The notes beneath the pieces were generated by a model. The model saw nothing but the letters and a program-made list of their open reading frames with translations, did no database searches and was not told the DNA's origin. Source: Burkholderiales bacterium (GTDB lineage: Bacteria; Pseudomonadota; Gammaproteobacteria; Burkholderiales; Burkholderiaceae_C). From it: a DNA stretch of 43,494 nucleotides. Shown one piece after another: positions 34,301 to 41,560 of this stretch. The position numbers and the translations under genes are program-made. The stretch spans positions 1 through 43,494 of the forward strand of contig JAFLDG010000002.1 in assembly GCA_017302495.1 (NCBI GenBank), given 5' to 3'. Positions within the stretch are counted from its first letter, which is position 1. Each line of letters starts with the position of its first letter.

Positions 34301-34531
34301 ATGACCTCGCTCGCCTTCGGCCTGGGCTGCGTGCCGCTGGCGCTGGCCAGCGGGCCGGGCGCGAACAGCCTGCGCGCCATCGGCACCGGCGTCATCGGCG
34401 GCATCGTCGCCAGCACCTTCGTCGCGATCTTCTTCGCGCCCTTCTTCTTCTGGCTGCTCGAATCGCTGAGCCGGCGCTTCGGCAAGCGGCCTGCCGCCGC
34501 GGCGCCGGCCGCTGCCGAAGGGGGCCATTGA
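31382..34531 (+). CDS. multidrug efflux RND pump (HAE1 family, AcrB-like)
   Basis: A 1049-residue hydrophobe/amphiphile exporter of the inner membrane. The start MFTHFFIRRPILSSVIS is typical of the family. ALPIEQYPEMAPPQVTI and YPGATAEVI follow, and TM4 carries the proton-relay pair Asp410-Asp411 in GLVVDDAIVVVEN. The second half has GFAFAVNPPSIPGLG and the TM10-12 region GLVTLVGLSAKNAILICE. Length and domain order match AcrB/MexB-type pumps, so it should expel antibiotics, solvents or other amphiphiles by proton antiport. Substrates cannot be told from the sequence. It is separated from the outer-membrane factor by one base. Confidence 0.95.
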   Translation: MFTHFFIRRPILSSVISILILLGGLVSMLALPIEQYPEMAPPQVTINARYPGATAEVIANTVAAPLEAQINGIDNLLYFNSVSSSSGNLTISVVFQPGSDPDINQVNVQNRVSQALSQVPQVVNQQGVTVDKQSSSLMMVLSVYSPDGRYDSTYIDNFTQLYVVEELKRVPGANRTSVFGLPDIAMRVWLQPDRMAQLGISAQEVAAAIQSQNQTFGIGQIGAPPALPGVQQTFVITAQGLLTKPEDFEDIIVRTAQQGTAIVRVRDIGRVELAKMDYSVSSLMNGKTGTTVGIFQQPGANAVQTATAVRARMAELKKSFPSGLDYNISLDTSLFTLESIDKVVHTFFEAVVLVVLVVYLFLQSLRATIIPILAVPVSIVGTFIGMALLGFSINMLTMFGMILAIGLVVDDAIVVVENVETNMTKHGLGALEASMKAMTEIAGALISIVLVLVAVFLPVAFLGGVTGKLYQQFAVTIAISVVLSGVMALTLSPALAAIIIKAHHGEKKGFFRWFENGFARLTNGYVGGVARAVQAWPVTLGLFIAVLAGIFLMFRALPGSFVPEEDQGYFFVIVEAPDTASQGVVAELVSKVVAVVAADPAVQDVASVNGYSFADGGISNNAAVLFVAMKPFDQRSDASMLSFAALPRINRQLSNLSEGFAFAVNPPSIPGLGTTGGFEFYVQNRGAGGVRATEQAVQAVVQAASARPELAGVRTTFRGATQQLLVDLDRAKAEVLGVSVQDAFQTMQSFFGSQVVGQFSQSSRVWWVVLQADAKYRMDPQDFERVFVRSHSGKMVPLSGLIRTRYVAAPKLLERFNGFQAVKITGNPAPGYSSGQALAAMEEIAAQALPEGFSYAWAGQALQEKASGSTSAIAFVAGLIVVFLLLAAQFEKWTLPVAVLLTVPVAILGALLLTWALGLENDVYFQVGLVTLVGLSAKNAILICEVAIEHVRAGMAVKEAALQAARARLRAIVMTSLAFGLGCVPLALASGPGANSLRAIGTGVIGGIVASTFVAIFFAPFFFWLLESLSRRFGKRPAAAAPAAAEGGH

Positions 34532-34532
34532 G

Positions 34533-35987
34533 ATGCAGCGCCGACCCTTTTTCGCCTGCGTGATCGGAGCCGCGCTGCTGGCCGCCGGCTGCACGGTCGG
34601 GCCCAACTACCTGCGGCCCGAGGTCGATGTGCCGCCGGCCTGGCGCATCGACGCGGCAACCGCCGGCGAGCTGGCCGACACGCGCTGGTGGCGCCAGTTC
34701 GACGACCCGGTGCTCGACCAGCTGATCGAGCAGGCGCTGGCCGACAACCGCGACCTGCGGGTCGCCGCGGCGCGGGTCGACCAGTTCATCGGCCAGCTCA
34801 CGACCACGCGCGCGCAGTTCTTCCCGCAGCTCGGCTACGGTGCCGACGCCAGCCGCAACCGCGCCAGCCGCGTCGGCGTGCCGGCGCTGCCGCCGGGGGC
34901 CGACCCCTACAGCACGCTGTACCAGGGGGCGCTGTCGGCGCAGTGGCAGATCGACCTCTTCGGCCGCGTGGCGCGCCAGACCGAGGCGGCGCAGGCGCAG
35001 GTCTATGCCAGCGAGCAGGGCCGGCGCGGCGTGGTGCTGTCGCTGGTCGGCAGCGTGAGCTCCAGCTATGTCGCGCTGCGCGGTCTGGACCGCCAGCTCG
35101 AGATCGCGCGTGCCACCGCCGCCAACTATGCCGACACCCAACGCATCTTCGCGCTGCGCTTCAAGGGCGGCGTGGTGTCGGCGGTGGAGGTCGAGCAGAT
35201 CAATTCGCAGGTCGAGCAGGCGCGGGCCGCGATCCCGGGCATCGAGCAGCAGATCGCCGCGCAGGAGAACCTGATCGCGGTGCTGCTGGGCCGCAACCCC
35301 GGCCCGCTGCCGCGCGGCAAGACCATCGACCGGCTGCTGCCGCCGCGGCTGCCGGCGGGCCTGCCGGCGAGCCTGCTCGAGCGCCGCCCCGACATCCTGC
35401 AGGCCGAGCAGAACCTGGTCGCGGCCAACGCCAACGTCGGCGTCGCGCAGTCGCTGTACTACCCGCAGCTGAGCCTGACCGGCACGCTCGGCTCGGTCAG
35501 CGCCGCGCTCGGCGACTTCCTGAGCAGCGCCTCGGTCGCCTGGGGCGTCGCGGCGGCGCTGACGGGCCCGATCTTCACCTTCGGCACGATCGAGGGCCAG
35601 GTGGCCGGCGCCGAAGCCGCCCAGCGCGAGGCGCTGGCCAACTACCAGCGCGTGATCCTCAACGCCTTCCGCGAGACCAACGACGCGCTCACCGGCAGCG
35701 TGAAGAAGCGCGACGAGTCCGGCGCGCAGATGCGGCGCGTGGCGGCGCTGCGCGAGTTCGCGCGCTTGTCCAAGCTGCGCTGGGACAACGGCTATGCCGA
35801 CTACCTGGAGGTGCTGTACGCGCAGAACGAGCTGTTCGGCGCCGAGCTGGCGGCGGTGCGCTCGCAGGCCGATGCGCTGACGCAGCTCGTCGCCGTGTAC
35901 GTGGCCATGGGCGGCGGCTGGGTCGACGAGGCGGCGCGGCAGGCGCCGCAGCCTCGGAACGCGGCGAGCGCTGCGGCGGGGCGGTAG
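34533..35987 (+). CDS. outer membrane efflux lipoprotein (NodT/OprM family)
   Basis: A 484-residue outer-membrane factor with a lipobox LAAGC (Cys20) and the family opening TVGPNYLRPEVDVPPAWR. TRWWRQFDDPVLDQLIEQAL and RRPDILQAEQNLVAANANVG are further hallmarks of the NodT subfamily. It forms the exit duct for the drug pump encoded immediately before it. No regulator gene is adjacent to this operon. It ends about 80 bases before a convergent minus-strand gene. Confidence 0.93.
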   Translation: MQRRPFFACVIGAALLAAGCTVGPNYLRPEVDVPPAWRIDAATAGELADTRWWRQFDDPVLDQLIEQALADNRDLRVAAARVDQFIGQLTTTRAQFFPQLGYGADASRNRASRVGVPALPPGADPYSTLYQGALSAQWQIDLFGRVARQTEAAQAQVYASEQGRRGVVLSLVGSVSSSYVALRGLDRQLEIARATAANYADTQRIFALRFKGGVVSAVEVEQINSQVEQARAAIPGIEQQIAAQENLIAVLLGRNPGPLPRGKTIDRLLPPRLPAGLPASLLERRPDILQAEQNLVAANANVGVAQSLYYPQLSLTGTLGSVSAALGDFLSSASVAWGVAAALTGPIFTFGTIEGQVAGAEAAQREALANYQRVILNAFRETNDALTGSVKKRDESGAQMRRVAALREFARLSKLRWDNGYADYLEVLYAQNELFGAELAAVRSQADALTQLVAVYVAMGGGWVDEAARQAPQPRNAASAAAGR

Positions 35988-36025
35988 CGCCCCTCGCGCG
36001 AGTGTGCCTCCGCCCCTTGGCGCGA

Positions 36026-36060
36026 CCCCGACGGGGGGCGGGCCGGGCGCAGCCGGGCCC
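36026..36060. terminator. double GC hairpin between convergent genes
   Basis: CCCC and GGGG pair around three bases at 36026-36036. At 36040-36060, GGGCC pairs with GGCCC and GGC with GCC around a three-base loop, with one mismatch. This sits between the convergent ends at 35987 and 36070 and could stop transcription from both sides. Confidence 0.4.
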
Positions 36061-36069
36061 TGGGGGCGC

Positions 36070-36405
36070 TCAGGTGGCGGGCCCGCCGAAGCGGCCCCCG
36101 GCCGAGCTGCCGAGCCTTTCCTTCAGCTTCGCGCTGATCTCCTGGATCAGGGCGTCGGCTTCGAGCGGGCCCAGGCTGTCGAAGGCCTTGCCGCGCACCA
36201 CGAAGGTCATCATCAGCAACTCGCGCAGCTTCTTGAAGGCGGCCGGGTTGTCGTGCCCGCAGACCGACGCGTTGTCGTGCAGCACCGCATCGACCACACC
36301 CGGGTCGAGCAGCCTGACCTGGCAGATGGAGGCCTCGCGCACGATCTCGCCGATCAGGCCGTCGAGCTGGTGTCCCCAGAATTCGGTGTGGGGGTCGTGG
36401 GTCAT
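36070..36405 (-). CDS. 111-residue cytoplasmic protein, unknown
   Basis: A soluble, helix-rich protein starting MTHDPHTEFWGHQLDGLIGE, without signal peptide or membrane segment. Conserved-looking pieces are HDNASVCGHDNPAAFKKLRE and GPLEADALIQEISAKLKERL. It has two cysteines (SICQV and SVCGH) and several His in its first half; whether they bind metal is unclear. It ends in a Gly-rich tail. The reading frame extends further upstream as low-quality Arg-rich sequence, so the ATG at 36405 is preferred. I know no function for it. Confidence 0.65.
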   Translation of the reverse strand: MTHDPHTEFWGHQLDGLIGEIVREASICQVRLLDPGVVDAVLHDNASVCGHDNPAAFKKLRELLMMTFVVRGKAFDSLGPLEADALIQEISAKLKERLGSSAGGRFGGPAT

Positions 36406-36552
36406 GCGTTGTCCTGACGAATCGCTGTCGCTGCGCCTGGTTCGGGCGCCGGGGCGCCGACATCGTTCATCGTGCCGTGCGTGCCAATGAATTGTAGGTG
36501 GCACCGGGCCCGACCCGGATCCATTGCGAGGTCGGAGCCAACGGACAGGCAA

Positions 36553-36567
36553 CGGCCCTTCGGGCCG
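36553..36567 (-). terminator. hairpin downstream of the lipase-like gene
   Basis: CGGCCC and GGGCCG form a six-base stem around a three-base loop. It lies 56 bases past the stop of the minus-strand hydrolase gene, in a gene-free stretch of about 215 bases. It has no T-run. Confidence 0.4.
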
Positions 36568-36622
36568 CGGACGGCAACGACCGACCCGATGAGAGGCTCC
36601 CGCCTCACGACGGGAACGCCGC

Positions 36623-37501
36623 CTATGCCGCGCGGGCGCGCAGCCAGGCGATGATGTCGGCCGTCACCTCGGCGCGGTTGGTCTCGTTCAGGATCTCGTG
36701 GCGCGCGCCCGGGTACAGCGTGACGGTCACATCGGCGATGCCGGCATCGCGGTAGCGCTGCCCCAGCAGATGGACCAGCCCACCGCCGCCCGCGAGCGGG
36801 TCGGCGTCGCCGGAGGCGATCAGGATCGGCAGGTCGCGGCGGATGCCGGCCAGCAGCGCCGGATCGGCCAGCCGGGGCGCGGGCGCGAACAGCGACGGGA
36901 TCACGTCGTCCGGGATGTCCCAGCCGCACCAGGGGTCGGCGACGTAGGCATCGACCTCGGCGGCGTCGCGCGACAGCCACTCGTAGCCGGTGCGGTGTTC
37001 GAAGCCGGCGTTGAACGCCTCGAGCCCGGTGGGCGCGTCGGCGGGTGCGTTGGCCATGCCGGCGGCCAGCATGTCCAACGCGGTCGATCCGGACAGGACC
37101 ACCCCCGACCAGGTCGATGCGTGATCGACGATCGCCGCCTGGGCCGCAAACGACCCCATCGAGTGCCCGACCAGGAACAGCGGCAGGCGGCCGTGCTGCG
37201 CCCGCAGCGCCGCCCCGAACTGGACGACGTCGGCGATCAGCCCTTCGAACCCGGCCGGGCCGAAGCCACCCAGCCGGCCCTTGGCGGTGCGCCCGTGCCC
37301 GCGGTGATCGACGGCGTGGACCAGAAAGCCGGCCGCATTCAGCGCCTTGGCGAAGCGGTCGTAGCGTTCACCATGCTCGGCGAGCCCGTGGGCGATCTGC
37401 ACCACGCCGGCGGGTGCGCCGGCAACGTCGGCCCAGGCATAGGTCACGACCCGGGTGCCGTCGGCGTTGGAAAGGAAAGAGGAGGTCGAGGTGCTCATCA
37501 T
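36623..37501 (-). CDS. alpha/beta hydrolase, monoglyceride lipase/lysophospholipase family
   Basis: A 292-residue soluble serine hydrolase. It shows the oxyanion motif IAHGLAEHGERY, AVDHRGHGRT, the nucleophile elbow GHSMGSF (Ser114), the acid in SGDADPLAGG (Asp234) and the base in PGARHEIL (His268). This order and spacing are those of monoacylglycerol lipases/lysophospholipases (Hydrolase_4). The strong candidate reaction is cleavage of monoacylglycerols or similar esters in the cytoplasm. Two adjacent ATGs (37501 and 37498) are possible and no clear ribosome site distinguishes them. Confidence 0.9.
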   Translation of the reverse strand: MMSTSTSSFLSNADGTRVVTYAWADVAGAPAGVVQIAHGLAEHGERYDRFAKALNAAGFLVHAVDHRGHGRTAKGRLGGFGPAGFEGLIADVVQFGAALRAQHGRLPLFLVGHSMGSFAAQAAIVDHASTWSGVVLSGSTALDMLAAGMANAPADAPTGLEAFNAGFEHRTGYEWLSRDAAEVDAYVADPWCGWDIPDDVIPSLFAPAPRLADPALLAGIRRDLPILIASGDADPLAGGGGLVHLLGQRYRDAGIADVTVTLYPGARHEILNETNRAEVTADIIAWLRARAA

Positions 37502-37641
37502 TCAATGCTGACACGGTGGCGGCTCGGCGTCATCCGGGGAAACTGGCGGGGCGCCGGGCAGATCCCGGGCGTATCCCCGCTGCGCAGGGCCGGGCTGTTC
37601 GCGGCGCGTCGCGTCGCCGTCCGCGATCCGAGGTCCTCCGA

Positions 37642-38046
37642 TCAGTCGAAGCGGACCGGCTGGCCGTGAGCATCGAAGGGAACGAAGCCGCCGATTCGGC
37701 CGGCCTTGATGGCTTCGACCATGCGTTGCAGCGACGCTTCGGCGTCGACGTGGGTCGGGCTGCGACCGGCGGTGCCCGCCAGCGCAGCGACGAAGACGAT
37801 GTCCCACGAGGGGCCGGCCCGTCGCGACTCTTCGAGCAGCGCGCCGAACGAGGGCACCTCGGCAGGCGATTTGTCGACGCACATCAGCGGGGTCAACGTA
37901 CCCCCCTGGCCGGCCTGGAAGCGCGCCCGCTGCTCCGGCGTCGCGTCGCCCGGCAGCTCGGCCGCGGTGAACACGAACAGCAGCCGCTGCGGTTCGGGTT
38001 GCGCACGCGCCGCCGACAGCAGGTCGTCGAAACTGGCAATGTTCAT
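37642..38046 (-). CDS. 134-residue cytoplasmic protein, unknown (conserved type)
   Basis: A soluble protein starting MNIASFDDLLSAARAQPEPQ, preceded by GGAG seven bases upstream. Motifs that look conserved are QRLLFVFTAAELPGDATPEQ, TPLMCVDKSP, WDIVFVAALAG and the C-terminal AGRIGGFVPFDAHGQPV. I recall similar proteins in Burkholderiales that carry the label 'ribonucleotide reductase subunit alpha', but it is far too short and lacks that enzyme's motifs, so the name should not be trusted. The frame stays open to an ATG at 38238, through a hydrophobic, lipoprotein-like segment. Confidence 0.7.
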   Translation of the reverse strand: MNIASFDDLLSAARAQPEPQRLLFVFTAAELPGDATPEQRARFQAGQGGTLTPLMCVDKSPAEVPSFGALLEESRRAGPSWDIVFVAALAGTAGRSPTHVDAEASLQRMVEAIKAGRIGGFVPFDAHGQPVRFD

Positions 38047-38291
38047 CGTTGGCTCCGGTCGATCATCGTCAGGCCGGCTCCGCGGCGCAGAGCCGGCCGA
38101 CCGAGGGTGGAAGTATCCGGTCGTTCCGAACTGCCCGCCCGCGCCCGCGACGATGAACGTGCAGCCCATCGCCGAGACGGCGAGCAGCAACCCGCCGATG
38201 ATCGGGAGCAGGAGGCGCCGGACAGTGCGGTCTTGCATGCCGGTGCCCCGCTCGGCGGGGACGCGGTGCCGGCGCGGCCGCCGCGCGCGGG

Positions 38292-38303
38292 CAGAATCGG
38301 CTC
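38292..38303 (+). promoter_or_regulatory. possible -10 element (CAGAAT) just before a start codon
   Basis: CAGAAT at 38292-38297 is followed by six bases and then the ATG at 38304, with no Shine-Dalgarno between. The spacing equals that at the two TAGACT boxes in this window and suggests a leaderless transcript. No convincing -35 is seen. Confidence 0.3.
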
Positions 38304-38957
38304 ATGCGAACCCTGGCGATCGATCGGCCGCAGACGCTCGGCGAGGAGATCGCCAACGCGATCAGCCACGGCCTGGGGCTGTTGCTGGCGATCGCCTCGC
38401 TGCCGATCCTGGTCTGGCACGCGGGGCGGCAGGGCTCGGCGGCGGACGTGGCCGCGGTCAGCGTGTTCGCCGGCACGATGATCCTGCTGTACCTGGTGTC
38501 GACGCTGTACCACGCGCTGCCCCCGAGCCGGGCCAAGGCCTGGTTCAAGCGTTTCGACCACGCCGCGATCTACCTGTTCATCGCCGGCAGCTACACGCCC
38601 TTCACCTTCGGCGTGCTGCGCGGCGCCTGGGGGCTGACGCTGGCCGGCATCGTCTGGACCGCGGCGGCGGTGGGCGCGGCGATCAAGCTGCTGAACCGGC
38701 TGAAGCACCCGCTGTGGTCCACCGGGCTGTACGTGGCGATGGGCTGGATCGCGCTCGTGGCGGTCGTGCCGCTGAGCCAGCGCATGCCCGGCGCCGGCCT
38801 GGCCTGGCTCGCGGCCGGCGGCCTAAGCTACACGATCGGGGCGATCGTGTTCCTGTTCGACCACCGGCTGCGCTACGTCCACTTCGTCTGGCACCTGTTC
38901 GTCATCGGCGGCAGCGCGTGCCACTTCTGCGCCGCGCTGTGGTACGCGCGGGCCTGA
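38304..38957 (+). CDS. hemolysin III / TrhA-type membrane protein (PAQR-like)
   Basis: A 217-residue seven-helix membrane protein. The family features are clear: EEIANAISHGLGLLLAI at the start, then STLYHALPPSRAKAWFKRFDH, FIAGSYTPFT, and the final YVHFVWHLFVIGGSACHF. The conserved Ser, Asp and three His residues (in SxxYH, FDHAAI and HxxxH-like positions) are the predicted zinc-dependent hydrolase site of PAQR-related proteins. Despite the name, hemolysis is not the likely role; bacterial members affect membrane fatty-acid fluidity. It is divergent from the gene at 37642-38046. Confidence 0.93.
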   Translation: MRTLAIDRPQTLGEEIANAISHGLGLLLAIASLPILVWHAGRQGSAADVAAVSVFAGTMILLYLVSTLYHALPPSRAKAWFKRFDHAAIYLFIAGSYTPFTFGVLRGAWGLTLAGIVWTAAAVGAAIKLLNRLKHPLWSTGLYVAMGWIALVAVVPLSQRMPGAGLAWLAAGGLSYTIGAIVFLFDHRLRYVHFVWHLFVIGGSACHFCAALWYARA

Positions 38958-39227
38958 GCCCGCAGCGACGAATCACCCCGGCGCGCCCGGTGCCGATATC
39001 GCGCCGTCGATGCGGCGAGCATCGTCAGGTCGCCGCAGCTCGCGGGCTCGGGCGTCGGCCACGGGCTCCTTCGGCAGCGGCCGCGCGATCGCCGTCGCCG
39101 TCGCCGTCGCCATGGCCATGCACTGCGTCGCGCCGCGGGCGCAGACTGCATCCCGCCCGCCACGGACCAGCGCGCTGCAGCCGCCGCGCAGCCGAAGCGA
39201 CCTGCGGCGCAAGATCCGGCCGCCTTC

Positions 39228-40820
39228 TCAGCCAGCCAGCTCCTTGGCCAGCAAGCTCGCGTTCTGCGCCGTCAGCGCGAAGATCGACAGCTGCGGATTG
39301 GCGCCGATGCTGGTCGGGAACACCGAGCCGTCCATCACCGACAGGTTGGCCAGCTGGTGGTGCCGGCCGCGGCTGTCGACCACGCCGCGCCGGGCGTTCT
39401 GGCTCATGCCGCAGCCGCCCATCAGGTGGGCCGTGAACAGCGTCGCGCGGAATTTCTTCAGCGGCAGCTCGGTGATCTGGCGTCTGGCCGCATCCCAGCG
39501 GGTCTGGTGGCTGGCGTCCAGGTGCGCCGCGCGCACGCTGCTGGCGCCGGCCGCGAACTGCAGCTCGGCCATGCTGAGGTAGGCGCGCCTGACACCGTCC
39601 CAGACGTAGTCACTGAGGTCGTAGTCGAGGACCGGGCTGCCGTCGTCGGCCAGGCGCACGCGGCCGCCGGGGCTCTGCTCGACGAAGCCGTCGCGCAGCA
39701 GCGCCAGCACCGCGTTGGTGTGCGGCAAGGCGGCCGCCTCCTGCTGCAGCGCCTTGCCGTACTGGTTCAGAACCCCGGCGCCGATGCCCGGGAAGATCGG
39801 CGGCACCTCGAGCTTGTAGCCCATCGGCCCCGTCGCGCCGTCCTTCCACTGGAAGTGGTCGGACGCGATCGACTGCGGCGCACCGTAGAAGGGGTCGATC
39901 CGCTCCGGCATCTGCGCCAGCGACAGCACCACCGGGTGGATCAGCGTGCGCTTGCCCAGCCGCTCGTGCGGGTCGGGCGCGGCCGAGCGCAGCAGCAGCG
40001 CCGGCGTGTTGATCGCGCCGCCGGCGGCGATGTAGTGGCGCGCCTTGATCGTCAGCGTCACGCCGCTGGGGGTCAGGCCGTCTTCGCGCAGCGCTTCGCC
40101 GACCGCGCTGCCGACCCTGCCGTCGGCGTGCTCCAGCCGGCGCACGCGCACCCGGTGCAGCAGCGTCGCGCCGTGCTGCAAGGCGACGGGAATGGTCGAC
40201 ACCAGCATCGACTGCTTGGCGTTGACCGGGCAGCCGAAGCCGCAGTAGCCGCTGTTCCAGCAGCCCTTGACGTTGCGCGGAATGGCGTGGGCCTCCCAGC
40301 CGAGCTTTGCGCAGCCGCGCTCGAGCACGCTGTTGTTGGCGTTCCGCGCCTGCCACGGCATCACGTGCAGCCGCTGCTCCATCTTCTCGAACCACGGCTT
40401 CATGTCTTCGACGCCGTGGCCGATCACCTCGTGCTGCTCGGCCCAGTGCTGCAGCGTCGGCGCCGGCGTGCGGAAACTCGAGGTCCAGTTGACCGTGGTC
40501 GAGCCGCCGACCGAGCGCCCCTGAAGCACCGCGATCGCGCCGTCGGAGGTCGCGCGCGCGCCGGCTTCCTGGTACAGCTCCTTGAACGCGCGCAGCTCGT
40601 CCATGTCCTTGAAGCTGTCGGAGCTGCGCAGCGCGCCTTCCTCGATCAGCAGCACCTTCAGCCCGGCCAGGCTCAGGATCTCGGCCGCCACGCCGCCGCC
40701 GGCGCCGCTGCCGACGATGGCCACGTCGGCCTCGAAGGTCTGCGCCGTGCCCAGCCGCGCGCCGTCGATCACCTTCCAGCCCGAGGCGATGCCTTCGCGG
40801 TAGATGTCGGGGATCGCCAT
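39228..40820 (-). CDS. GMC-family FAD-dependent oxidoreductase (probable alcohol dehydrogenase)
   Basis: A 530-residue flavoprotein. The Rossmann motif is VAIVGSGAGGGVAAE (33-47), with LLIEEG after it. GRSVGGSTTVNWTSSFR (101-117) is the second GMC signature region. A C-x5-C-x3-C cluster (Cys187, Cys193, Cys197; GYCGFGCPVNAKQS) resembles that of long-chain alcohol oxidases and some membrane-linked sugar dehydrogenases, where such Cys may hold an iron-sulfur cluster. The end has HLMGGCGMS and PTSIGANPQLSIFALT, typical of the fatty-alcohol-oxidase branch. Nine bases upstream is a Tat-exported small-subunit gene and before that an alkylsulfatase, so oxidation of the alcohol released from alkyl sulfates is a good guess. 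GAGGAG precedes the ATG. Confidence 0.88.
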   Translation of the reverse strand: MAIPDIYREGIASGWKVIDGARLGTAQTFEADVAIVGSGAGGGVAAEILSLAGLKVLLIEEGALRSSDSFKDMDELRAFKELYQEAGARATSDGAIAVLQGRSVGGSTTVNWTSSFRTPAPTLQHWAEQHEVIGHGVEDMKPWFEKMEQRLHVMPWQARNANNSVLERGCAKLGWEAHAIPRNVKGCWNSGYCGFGCPVNAKQSMLVSTIPVALQHGATLLHRVRVRRLEHADGRVGSAVGEALREDGLTPSGVTLTIKARHYIAAGGAINTPALLLRSAAPDPHERLGKRTLIHPVVLSLAQMPERIDPFYGAPQSIASDHFQWKDGATGPMGYKLEVPPIFPGIGAGVLNQYGKALQQEAAALPHTNAVLALLRDGFVEQSPGGRVRLADDGSPVLDYDLSDYVWDGVRRAYLSMAELQFAAGASSVRAAHLDASHQTRWDAARRQITELPLKKFRATLFTAHLMGGCGMSQNARRGVVDSRGRHHQLANLSVMDGSVFPTSIGANPQLSIFALTAQNASLLAKELAG

Positions 40821-40829
40821 GTCCGCTCC

Positions 40830-41420
40830 TCAGGCGTTGATCGCGTTGAACACGTAGTCGAGCGGGCCGGGGTAGCCGGTCGAAGGCCAGCTCGCCGGCA
40901 GCAGGTAGAAGCTCGATGCGCTGAGCTTGACCAGCACGTTGCCGCCGGCGTTCAGCGTGGCGAAGCGGCTGCCGCGCCAGCGCGCGAGGAAGCCCTGCAT
41001 CTTCTCCACGCCGGCTTCGTCCCAGGCGCCGACGCCGGTGAGCGCGTAGCGCAGCGGCCCGATGGCCAGCAAGTCGAGCAGCTTGCGCACCTCCTGCCGG
41101 CTGTGCAGGCCCATCGCGAACAGCGTGCCGTCGATGACCTGCAGCATCCGGCCGACCAGCCGCTGGCGCTCGGCCTCGTCGAAGCGGCCCAATTCGCTGA
41201 CCACCGCCGGCGCCAGCGCAGTGAACAGCCGGACATCGCCGGGCTGCAGGAAGGCGAAGCCCGGCGCCGCCGGCGTCGACGCGCGGCCGCATCCGCCGAG
41301 CGCGCCGGCAACGGCCGCGATCGCCGCGAAGCCGGCGCCGACCTTCAGCGCTTCGCGTCGGGTCAGGGCCTCGGCGGGTGCCGCGGCGCGCGCCTGCAGC
41401 GGGGAGCCTCGTTCGTTCAT
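40830..41420 (-). CDS. Tat-signal small subunit-like protein (gluconate 2-dehydrogenase subunit 3 type)
   Basis: A 196-residue protein preceded by GGAGGA. After about 18 residues a twin-arginine motif (LTRREALKVG) and a hydrophobic stretch end in GGCGR, so it is exported and perhaps lipid-linked at that Cys. The mature domain is helical (FLQPGDVRLFTALAPAVVSE, RMLQVIDGTL, RKLLDLLAIGPLRYALTG). It fits the pattern of the small subunit 3 found beside GMC dehydrogenases. Such subunits can carry their flavoprotein partner through Tat, which would place the oxidoreductase encoded nine bases downstream in the periplasm. No cytochrome subunit is next to it. Confidence 0.78.
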   Translation of the reverse strand: MNERGSPLQARAAAPAEALTRREALKVGAGFAAIAAVAGALGGCGRASTPAAPGFAFLQPGDVRLFTALAPAVVSELGRFDEAERQRLVGRMLQVIDGTLFAMGLHSRQEVRKLLDLLAIGPLRYALTGVGAWDEAGVEKMQGFLARWRGSRFATLNAGGNVLVKLSASSFYLLPASWPSTGYPGPLDYVFNAINA

Positions 41421-41560
41421 CGCGGGTCCTCCACGGTCGTCAAGTCGAACGGCGGTCGGGGACCGCCGGGCACGCCGACGCAGGCGCATTCGGCCACGCC
41501 GGGGCCGGCGCCGGCCAAGGGCGTGCTTGCACGATCGACCTGCCTGCCTGCGGACGCCGA

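Noticed and set aside
38958..39227. 270-base gap with small frames on both strands and a GCCGTC x3 repeat near 39091-39108
   Set aside because: The frames give Ala/Val or Arg-rich sequence with no ribosome site or known motif; the repeat is short and explained by local base composition.
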